From Paenibacillus sp. SY21-1 (GTDB lineage: Bacteria > Bacillota > Bacilli > Paenibacillales > Paenibacillaceae), in assembly GCF_005222705.1 (NCBI RefSeq), contig NZ_STGF01000021.1, positions 1 to 64,000 on the forward strand: a DNA stretch of 64,000 nucleotides, given 5' to 3'. Shown one piece after another: positions 15,102 to 23,700 of this stretch. The notes under the pieces were generated by a model that was not told the origin of the DNA, ran no database searches, and worked only from the letters and a program-made list of their open reading frames with translations. Numbering within the stretch: position 1 is the first letter of the stretch; every line of letters starts with the position of its first letter. The position numbers and the translations under genes are program-made.

Positions 15102-18100
15102 GTGAAACGAAAGTATACGTACACCAGAATAATTGCATTTGCGCTGGCTTTATTGCTGGCGCTCCCTGTTTTCTCCGTTCCGTCCGCATTTGCGCAGTCC
15201 GCGCTTACAGGCGGAGCCGGCAGCTCATACGACTATTACAAGGATGTCTACACGCAACTGAAAAACACGGATTCGCATGTGTTCAAAACATTGACCTATG
15301 AAGATTTTGTTACCTTGCTGGACAGCGAAGGCACGTTTGCGGTGCTGATCGGCGGAGCATGGAGCCAGGAGACGCAGGCCGACATCGGATACATAAACGA
15401 GGTCGCGAAGGCGTATGGCATTTCGACGATTTATAATTTCGATACAAAGCTTGACGGCAAAGCTATCGATATTAACCAGACGCAAAGCGTGGAACAGACA
15501 CAAGCCTATACTAGAGTAAATACGGCGAACACAGGGGTAGTCACCACCACCTATTTTGATTTTGCCGAGCTTTATGTGGAGCTTGTCCATAAATATTTGC
15601 CTAATTTGACTACAATCGGGGGCGACTCGCAGAAGGTCGAGTACACTCGCAAATCCCGCGAAGTCAAAAACGCCGCGGGCGCCATAACAACAGAAAGCAA
15701 AGTCGAAGGGGCAGGAGAAGCCAAGCAATTGCAGGCGCCTTACCTGCTGGTTTACAACAAGGACCATAAGGATGCCGAAGGCAACAAAGCTCCTGTAGTC
15801 GCTTATCTGGAGAAGCACGGCGCAAATGAGAGCTACACTTGGGAGCAGCATTTTGCCAGCAACGCCGGCAATGTAGAAGCTTACAAAAGCAAGGTAAAAG
15901 CGGTGTTCGATCAAGCAGCTGCAGCCGGCTATGCTGCCGGCTCTTATCGTACGCTGGACAGCTGGGATTTCATCGCTCCAGCCTTCAACTCGCACAGACC
16001 GAGCGGTTCACCCGAAATTTTCCCAACCAAAACGGTTGACGGCAAAACCGTGAGGGACGATTCGGAGCAAAATGCCGTTCATTCGTCGTTGGTGTTTGAG
16101 CACGCCACTTACCACGAGCTGACCAGGCTGCTGGAAAGCGGCGGCGATCATGTCTTCCTGTTCGGCGGCTCCTGGTGCCCGAATACGCAGGCGGAGATCC
16201 GCTACATCAATGAATATGCGAAAGCGCATGGCATTGAAAAAATTTATTTCTGGGATACGAAGCTCGATGCCGGCATATCGGTTCGGGACGCATCGATCGA
16301 TCCGCATAACAGCACATTCCTGCAGGTTCGCGACAATGAGACGGCGCATCCGCTCGCTTACCTCTACGGCGAGCTGGTGGATACGTATTTGAAAAATATT
16401 CAAACGACGTACAACCCTGTAACAGGCAGCGCAAGCCAAAAGGTTATTTTCACAGATGCGGAGACAGCCGGTCTGAAAACGGTCAACAAGCTTCAAGTTC
16501 CTTATTTGTTCACCTACAACAAGGACCACAAGGACGAGAATGGCGCAACGGCTCCCATTCTTGGCCATGTGGAAATTATGAACGGCTGGGCAACGACAGC
16601 GAATGTAACAAGCGAGCAATACTTGAAATACGAAGTGGCCGCCAACGATTTGTTCGCACGGCTGGAGGCGCAGCCTTCCGGTCTGGAAGCAACGGCGCCA
16701 AGCTCTTCATCAGTCAATGATGGCAGCATTGCCGGAGTAGGCGCTAGAAAGCTGGAGTATAAAGCGGCAGGCGAAACGGCATATACAAGCGTGTCGGGCC
16801 ATACGATTTCAGGTCTTGCACCGGGCCAATACGATGTTCGTTATGTACAAAGCAAAGGCTACAACACGAATTATAATCGCACAACCAGCGCAGGCATCGT
16901 TTCTTACGCGCCAAACAGCCCGATCCAAATCGTCGTTCCTGCTTATCAGGCAGCGCCGACAGGCTTGCAGGGCGTTAAACCGACATCCGCAGCCAACGGG
17001 GACGGCAAAATTACGATCGATTCGGCGACTTCCACGGCGGGCTTGTGGTATAAGCTCGGCACGGATGGAGCCGCAGTCAGCGTTCCCGAAGGAACGGAGG
17101 CTGAAATAACGCAGCTGGTTCCAGGCCTTTATTATTTCTGGTATGCGGCCAAGGAAGGGTATGCGTCCAGCGCGCAAACGGAGGTTATCGTGCCTAGCTT
17201 TGAGGAGCTTGCGCCGCCGACGGGCTTGACAGCCGTTCATACGACGGGTCTTGACAACAACGACGGTCAAATTACTGGCATTCCGGCTTCCGACTATAAG
17301 CTTCAGTATAAAAAGCAAGAGGATGAGACGTATGTCGACGCTGTCGTTGAAGATGGAGCTATCCGTCATTTGACGCCGGGCGTTTACCTTGTTCGGTACG
17401 ATGCGGACGGGGAGTACCATGCGAGCCAGCCGGTCACATTGACTGTGCAAGGACAGCAGGCTCAGCCGACCGGCCTTGCCGGCGTTGCGCCAACTTCTGC
17501 GCTTAACGACGGGCGCATTACCGGCTCAAGCGATTTGCTCGAATACCGTCTGAAAAACACGCAAAGCCCTGCCAATTACACAAGCGCAGCAGGTACGGCC
17601 ATTGCCGGCTTGACTGCAGGCACTTACGAAGTACGGGTGAAGGCAACCGCTGTATATGCGGCAAGCGAGCCGATTGAGGTTGTAGTCCCGGCATATGTAG
17701 CGTCGAATCCGGGCTCCGGCAGCGGCGGAGACGGTTCGAGCGCGCCAACGCCGACTACCCCTCCCAACAATGGCGTAGTAACGGCACCAGGCACGGGCAA
17801 TACGGAGATATCCTCTATAGCCGTACCGGCCAAAACCGATGATGCAACCGGCGAGACCGTAGCCTTTATTGAGGCAAAGGTGATTACAAGTCTTGTAGAA
17901 AGCTCGAAGAAATCTGCCGACGCCGGCAAGGCTGCTGCAATAGAGCTGAAGGTAGAGCCGACAGAAACTTCGACCAGCATCCAATTGACGATTCCCAAAG
18001 CGTCGTTTGCAGAACTGGTATCCGGCACGCAAGCCGATGTTATCGTAAACTACGGCCGTATCGGTACGCTTCGCTTTGATGCGAAAGCCATCCAGACGAT

Positions 18101-18974
18101 CAACGGCGCGGCGGATTCAGGAGATATCAGCATTATTGTTGCAAAATCCGAGCTTACGGAAGAAGGCAAGGAAGTGCTGGGCGATCGTCCGGTGTACGAT
18201 TTCTTTGTTTTTGCCGGAGAAGCTTACGTATCCGGCTTTGGCGGAGGGGCGGCGCAGATCAGCCTGCCTTATACGCTGAAGCAAGGAGAAGCTCCGGAAG
18301 CCGTTATTGTCTACTACGTAACGGAAGAGGGCGAGCTGGAAACGGTCAGCGGTCAATTCAATGCCATTTCGGGCACCGTTGATTTTGCGACGACCCATTT
18401 CTCGCAATATATCATCGGCTACAACAAAGTAGAATTCGATGATGTAGTGGATACGGCCTGGTATGCGAAAGCGGTCGGCTTCCTTGCCGCCAGAGACATT
18501 ACCGGCGGAACCGACGGGTCTAACTTTAGTCCGAATGCGGAGCTGACGAGAGGGCAATTCATCGTCCTGCTGCTCAAGGCGCTGGGCATTGAAGCGGACG
18601 AGAGCGGCGCAGACAATTTTGCGGATGCGGGCAATGCTTATTACACGGGCTACCTCGCTGCCGCGAAGAAGCTGGGCATCGCAACAGGCATAGGCGATAA
18701 TCGCTTTGCGCCTAACGAATCCATATCGCGTCAGGATTTGTTCACACTGCTTCATCGTTCCTTAACGATTGCAGGCTGGACGTTGGACGGCCAATCGAAC
18801 GCTTCAATAGCCGATTTTTCCGATGCGGAAGCTATTACGGATTATGCTAGAACGGCGCTCCAAGCTTTTGTAGAAAACGGAGTCATCGCCGGAAGCGGCT
18901 CAAAGCTGAATCCGCAAGCGAATACGACAAGAGCTGAAGTGGCGCAGGTGCTATACAAGCTTTTATCCAAATAA
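15102..18974 (+). CDS. SLH-anchored protein with two degenerate thioredoxin-like domains
   Basis: The protein has 1290 residues. A signal peptide (cut near residue 31, after SAFA) is followed by two similar thioredoxin-like domains, about 55-270 and 325-520. They share GG-A/S-W at the active-site position, TQA-D/E-I-x-YINE, GI-x-x-IY-x-F/W-DTKLD and YNKDHKD. The site reads W87-S88-Q-E in domain 1 (no cysteine) and W358-C359-P-N in domain 2 (one cysteine), so neither has CxxC. Four beta-sandwich repeats starting P-T/S-GL at about 523, 617, 705 and 788 follow, then a linker, a beta domain (about 900-1105) and three SLH repeats (about 1110-1290). It is expected on the cell surface. A single-Cys site could form mixed disulfides or bind peptides instead of catalysing exchange. 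Function inferred only from fold. Confidence 0.85.
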   Translation: MKRKYTYTRIIAFALALLLALPVFSVPSAFAQSALTGGAGSSYDYYKDVYTQLKNTDSHVFKTLTYEDFVTLLDSEGTFAVLIGGAWSQETQADIGYINEVAKAYGISTIYNFDTKLDGKAIDINQTQSVEQTQAYTRVNTANTGVVTTTYFDFAELYVELVHKYLPNLTTIGGDSQKVEYTRKSREVKNAAGAITTESKVEGAGEAKQLQAPYLLVYNKDHKDAEGNKAPVVAYLEKHGANESYTWEQHFASNAGNVEAYKSKVKAVFDQAAAAGYAAGSYRTLDSWDFIAPAFNSHRPSGSPEIFPTKTVDGKTVRDDSEQNAVHSSLVFEHATYHELTRLLESGGDHVFLFGGSWCPNTQAEIRYINEYAKAHGIEKIYFWDTKLDAGISVRDASIDPHNSTFLQVRDNETAHPLAYLYGELVDTYLKNIQTTYNPVTGSASQKVIFTDAETAGLKTVNKLQVPYLFTYNKDHKDENGATAPILGHVEIMNGWATTANVTSEQYLKYEVAANDLFARLEAQPSGLEATAPSSSSVNDGSIAGVGARKLEYKAAGETAYTSVSGHTISGLAPGQYDVRYVQSKGYNTNYNRTTSAGIVSYAPNSPIQIVVPAYQAAPTGLQGVKPTSAANGDGKITIDSATSTAGLWYKLGTDGAAVSVPEGTEAEITQLVPGLYYFWYAAKEGYASSAQTEVIVPSFEELAPPTGLTAVHTTGLDNNDGQITGIPASDYKLQYKKQEDETYVDAVVEDGAIRHLTPGVYLVRYDADGEYHASQPVTLTVQGQQAQPTGLAGVAPTSALNDGRITGSSDLLEYRLKNTQSPANYTSAAGTAIAGLTAGTYEVRVKATAVYAASEPIEVVVPAYVASNPGSGSGGDGSSAPTPTTPPNNGVVTAPGTGNTEISSIAVPAKTDDATGETVAFIEAKVITSLVESSKKSADAGKAAAIELKVEPTETSTSIQLTIPKASFAELVSGTQADVIVNYGRIGTLRFDAKAIQTINGAADSGDISIIVAKSELTEEGKEVLGDRPVYDFFVFAGEAYVSGFGGGAAQISLPYTLKQGEAPEAVIVYYVTEEGELETVSGQFNAISGTVDFATTHFSQYIIGYNKVEFDDVVDTAWYAKAVGFLAARDITGGTDGSNFSPNAELTRGQFIVLLLKALGIEADESGADNFADAGNAYYTGYLAAAKKLGIATGIGDNRFAPNESISRQDLFTLLHRSLTIAGWTLDGQSNASIADFSDAEAITDYARTALQAFVENGVIAGSGSKLNPQANTTRAEVAQVLYKLLSK

Positions 18975-18997
18975 GCCGGCCCCCACAGGCCGCGTAT

Positions 18998-19036
18998 GGG
19001 GAAACGGGGAGCCGAGCGCTGTCCGTTTCCCCGTTT
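18998..19036 (+). terminator. Rho-independent terminator
   Basis: GGGGAAACGG pairs with CCGTTTCCCC, followed by GTTTGCGGGTTTT. The T tract is short and interrupted, so some read-through into the symporter gene is possible. Confidence 0.7.
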
Positions 19037-19108
19037 GCGGGTTTTGCGGAATCCCCCTTCAGCTACAAGCAGGCAAGACGAAGATAGATTCAGGAGGCTT
19101 TATTACTT

Positions 19109-20479
19109 ATGAACGATGTACAGAACAATTTGCTAATCGCCGTTGAAACGAACTGGTACAGCTTTGTAACAGCCGTATTCGTATTTTTCATTTTGTTTCT
19201 GCTGGCCAAGAAACGGGCGGGCTTCGGCTTGCGCGTAGTGATCGGCATGGTGCTGGGCTTGGCGGCGGGCATTTTATTCCAGAATCTGGACTATGAAACG
19301 AAAGGCATTACGACGTTCGGCAGCATATATGTCAGCTTGATCCGCATGCTTGTCATACCGCTGGTATTCGTGCTTGTGCTGAACAGTATAGCGTCGTTAA
19401 CGAATCTGGACTATTTGCGCAAAATAGGGGTCAAAACGTTCGCATGGTTTCTTGGAACGACAGGCGTAGCGTCCGTAATCGGCTTGCTGGTTGCCCTGCT
19501 GTTCAGTCCGGGAAGCGGCTTTAAGCAAGAGATCCCCGCAGATTATGCGGCACGCGAAATTCCGACCTTCTCCGAGGTTATTCTGGATCTCGTCCCTTCC
19601 AACCCCATTCAGGAAGCGGCCGAGGGCAAGGTTGTACCGGTGCTTATTTTCGCGTTGTTTATCGCCATAGCCATCATTAAGGTCGGATCGCGCAAGCCGG
19701 AAGCCGTTCAGCCGGTGCGCGACCTGATTCAATCGTTAACCCAGGTCATGCATCAGGTAGTCAAATTTATTATTCGTCTTACGCCGTACGGAGTGTTCGC
19801 GCTGATCGCAGGCATTACCGCCAGGTACGGCTGGGAAACGCTGCAAGAGCTTGGGAGCGTTATTCTAACCTCCTATGCGGCTTTGATTATTCATTTTGTG
19901 CTTGTATTCGGGGGCTTGGTGCTGCTTGTGGCCAAGGTCAATCCATTGCGCTTTTTCCGTAAAATATATCCGATGCTCGTCGTAGCGTTTACAACCCGCA
20001 GCAGCTATGCGGTGCTCCCCGTCAATCTGGAGGTTATCACCAAAAAGCTTCACGTATCGCCGCGAATTGCGAGCTTTGTGGCTCCGCTTGGCGCTTCCGT
20101 GAACTTCAACGGCTGCGGCGGGATTTGGCCTGCAATCGTTGCGGTGTTTACCGCCCAAATTTTTGGAATTACGTTAACGATTACGGACTACATTATTCTC
20201 GTATTCGTGAGCATTATTTCGTCGATTGGCGTGGCGGGCGTTCCGGGTCCTGCCGTTATCTCGACAACGGTCGTATTGACGGCGATGGGATTGCCGCTGG
20301 AAGGGATGGCGATTGTCGCCGGTGTGGAAGCGCTGATCGATATGGGAAGAACGGCCGTTAACGCAACCGGCACGACCGTTACCTCGCTGCTCGTCGCCTC
20401 CTCGGAAGGCGAGTTCGACCGCGACGCTTTTCTCAGAGATGAGGAGGGTCCTGAGGAGGGTGGGCTAAGCGCCGTTTAA
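19109..20479 (+). CDS. tcyP: TcyP-like sodium:cystine / dicarboxylate symporter (DAACS family)
   Basis: The protein has 456 residues, close to Bacillus TcyP (about 463), and 8-9 hydrophobic segments plus two re-entrant loops. Family signatures are visible: RMLVIPLVFVLVLNSIASL in helix 2, the first hairpin loop AFTTRSSYAVLPVN, NGCGGIWPA after it, GVAGVPGPAVI in the second hairpin and DMGRTAVNATGTTVTS near the end, where Asp and Asn bind cation and substrate amino group. The NGCGGIWPA segment is closer to cystine carriers than to C4-dicarboxylate carriers. It would import cystine with sodium. Neighbourhood with a thioredoxin-like surface protein hints at a thiol theme. The substrate assignment is by similarity recall, not tested. 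Confidence 0.8.
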   Translation: MNDVQNNLLIAVETNWYSFVTAVFVFFILFLLAKKRAGFGLRVVIGMVLGLAAGILFQNLDYETKGITTFGSIYVSLIRMLVIPLVFVLVLNSIASLTNLDYLRKIGVKTFAWFLGTTGVASVIGLLVALLFSPGSGFKQEIPADYAAREIPTFSEVILDLVPSNPIQEAAEGKVVPVLIFALFIAIAIIKVGSRKPEAVQPVRDLIQSLTQVMHQVVKFIIRLTPYGVFALIAGITARYGWETLQELGSVILTSYAALIIHFVLVFGGLVLLVAKVNPLRFFRKIYPMLVVAFTTRSSYAVLPVNLEVITKKLHVSPRIASFVAPLGASVNFNGCGGIWPAIVAVFTAQIFGITLTITDYIILVFVSIISSIGVAGVPGPAVISTTVVLTAMGLPLEGMAIVAGVEALIDMGRTAVNATGTTVTSLLVASSEGEFDRDAFLRDEEGPEEGGLSAV

Positions 20480-20791
20480 AGGCAGGCGACAAACCGCTAA
20501 TCAGCCTCGGGCATGTCCGAATACAGAAGCTATAGACCTATGAACAATCGTTATCGGGAACGAACATTAGGCCCTTCAGTCGCTGAAGGGCCTATGAACG
20601 ATGTGTACAGAAGTGTACTTTTTTATCTTTTGCATGGTTGAAAACCCAGTATTTATGCGAGTTCATTGACGTATGTATTGTTCAGTTGCGCCTGCTCGCT
20701 CCATTCAGTATGATTCGTGGTGACGTTCTTCAAACCGGAATGGAAACGCATACATAAAGAGAGCGATCAACGAAGCTGAGGAGGGAATGAA
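20480..20791. other. Intergenic region with palindromes, no gene
   Basis: The region holds a perfect 11-bp inverted repeat, AGGCCCTTCAG/CTGAAGGGCCT (20569-20593), without a T run, and then GTAC/GTAC arms followed by TTTTTT near 20607-20624 that could end transcription of the symporter. GAGGAGGGA at 20778-20786 is the ribosome binding site of the next gene. No reading frame of interest was seen. Confidence 0.6.
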
Positions 20792-23700
20792 TTGCTGAAA
20801 AAGAAAAAATGGATTTCGCTGGCGCTAAGCTGCTTGATGTTCGCTTCCGTATTCGCATCTGCAGCGCCCGTATTCGCCGAGGGCCAGCAGGCGTCATCCG
20901 GCTTTACCGAGCAGGAATTGAAGGATAACGATTATATTTTGTATTTCGTCAATGCCGGCGATACTACGCCTGCAACGGTGGAGGCTAACGATAAGCTGGG
21001 CTTGTACGCCTCGCTGACCGAGCAGGTGTACGGTACGGATGCAATCACAGGTAAAAAATGGGGGCTGGTCACGACGACGAGCGCAACGTCCGGAGCGGGC
21101 GCCGCTACGAAGGAAGGCAGCCTAAGATATTACAACGGCACACAGGTAAGAGATAAGGCGCTTCAATACAAGTTTGAGCTGCCGGCCGGCGATTACGATG
21201 TCACGTTCGGCTTCCAGAACCCATGGAGCGCCCGCAGCGTCAATCTGATTGTTGACGGTCAAAACGTGTCCGGCGGCGATTTCGCCATCGGCGGAGACGG
21301 CGCTTTGAAGGAAGCGACTTATCGTAAAATTCCTTTTGCCGGCGGCGAGCTGGACTTGCGTATTCAAGGCCCGTCCGCCGCGGCGCTGACGCAGCACAAT
21401 GATCCGCTTATCAACTACTTGCTGATCAGGCAGTCTGTGATTGTGCCTTTGGCAAGCCTGGAAAGCAAAATCGCCGAAGCGAAGGCGGCCCGCAACGATG
21501 AACTGCATACGCCTTACAGTGTGGGCATTGTGAATGAGGCCATCGGCAAGGCGGAGGCGGTATGGAACGAGCTTTCCGCTCAGGGAGGAAACCCTGACAG
21601 TCCTGAGAACCAGGAGCGCATCCGCGCTTCCATCGCAGAGCTGGCAAAGGCTGTAGCCGGCCTGACCGTTAAGGCTGACTACACCTCCTTCAGGCCAGGA
21701 GCCGTTTGGAACGATACGGACGGCGCGCTGATTCAGGCGCACGGCGCCGGCATTATGTACGATGAAAAAACGGAAAAATATTACTGGTACGGCGAGGATA
21801 AAACGCATGGCTATCTGCCTGCGCGCGGCGTACGCGTCTATTCGTCCACCGATCTCTACAACTGGAAGGACGAGGGACTGGCGCTCACGGCGATCAAGGA
21901 TATGGACGCGTTCACGAACGACCCGCTTATTTCGGAGCTCTACGAGGGACGCGCGGATAAGGCCGACATTCTGAACGATATCGGCATCGATCGCATCATC
22001 GAACGGCCGAAGGTCATTTATAACGATACGACCAAGAAATATGTGATGTGGATGCATACGGACGGCCCTTCGGAAACCTCTACGGCCAACTATGCAAAAG
22101 CTGAAGCCGGCTATGCGCTGAGCAATTCGCCGACAGGCCCGTTTGTATACGGCAAAAGCGAGCGGATGGACCGCGCGCCTGCCGGGGCGACGGACAACGG
22201 ACAGCCGAATCAGCCGGGCATGGCCCGCGATATGACGCTGTTCAAGGACGACGACGGCACCGGTTATCTGATCTATTCCAGCGAGGAAAATTTAACGATG
22301 TACATTTCCAAGCTGAACGACGATTATACGGATGTTGTAGGCTGGCACAAAGATGGCAATGTGGAACGGGATACCACCTACCAAGCTGTATACGGAGAGG
22401 ACTACGTGCGCGTATTCCCGCTGGCCCAGCGCGAAGCGCCGGCCCTGTTCAAGTATCAAGGCAAATATTATATGATTACCTCCGGCGCAACCGGCTGGGA
22501 CCCGAACGTGGGCAAATATACGGTTGCCGACAACATAATGGGACCGTGGAAGGCGATGCGCGACGTGGCGCCGGGAAGCGCGACGACGTTCGGCTCGCAG
22601 AGCACGCATGTCATTCCGATCGATCCGGTCAACGGCAAGTTTATTTATATGGGCGACCGTTGGAACAAAAATGATCTGACCAACTCGCGTTACGTCTGGC
22701 TGCCGATTGAATTCGGTCAGGGCGATGAAATCGCGCTGCGCTGGATGGACGAGTGGAAGCTGGAGGATCTGGGCGGCATGGGACGCGTACAGATTCAGAC
22801 GGAGCTTCCGAACAGCACGACAATCGGCCAATTGCCGCAGCTGCCTTCTGAGCTTGAAGTCAAGCTCGGCGACGGGACAGTCAAAACGACCCCCGTGCAG
22901 TGGAGCTCTACCGCGGCAAGCTTCTCCAAGCCGGGACCGGCGGTGCTGAGCGCAACGCTGCCGCAGCTCGGCAACAAAAAAGTGGAGCAGCCGATTTATG
23001 TTATTCCTTCCGGCAAAGCTTACTTCGTGCATGCCGGCGGAGCGAATACGGCCGATTACAAGGCGATGGTTGATCTGATCGGCGCAGGCGACATGCTGAA
23101 CGGAACGACGATCGACCAGAGCTATGAAGAGGCTGCCGCGCCGAAATGGGGCTACGTCGGTACGGGCACAAGTCCAAACGGCAGCGAGACCGGCGACCTG
23201 TTCAGCGCTCTGCGTTATTTAAAAGCGAATTCGGGAGACGATTTAACCTACCGCTTCGACGTACAAGAAGGCAAATACGACGTTTACGTCGGATTATACG
23301 ATCCGTGGGCGCAATACTCCAACGGAAACCGGAAAGCGAATATCGTACTGAACGGAACGGTGGCTACATCGGGCTACATTTTCACCTCGGCGCGCGATGT
23401 GCTTGGCTACGCCGGTGCAGAGCCGGTAAATGGCAAGCTGGAGGTGACTGTGCGCCGCGCGGCGAGCGGCAACGCAGACCCTCAAATCAGCTGGCTGATG
23501 ATCGTTGAGAGCTCCGGGACGGACGTCGAGCCGCCGCGGGATACGCCGGAGCTTCTGCTTCATTACGATCTGGGCCAAGTGGAAGGCGCGACAGTGATTG
23601 ACCAAGCGGGAAGCTTTGACGGATCGTGGAAAAATATGGGCAAGGCGCGCCATATTCAGACCTCGGCTATCGGGGTTGCGGATTTTGCAGGCGGCAGCAC

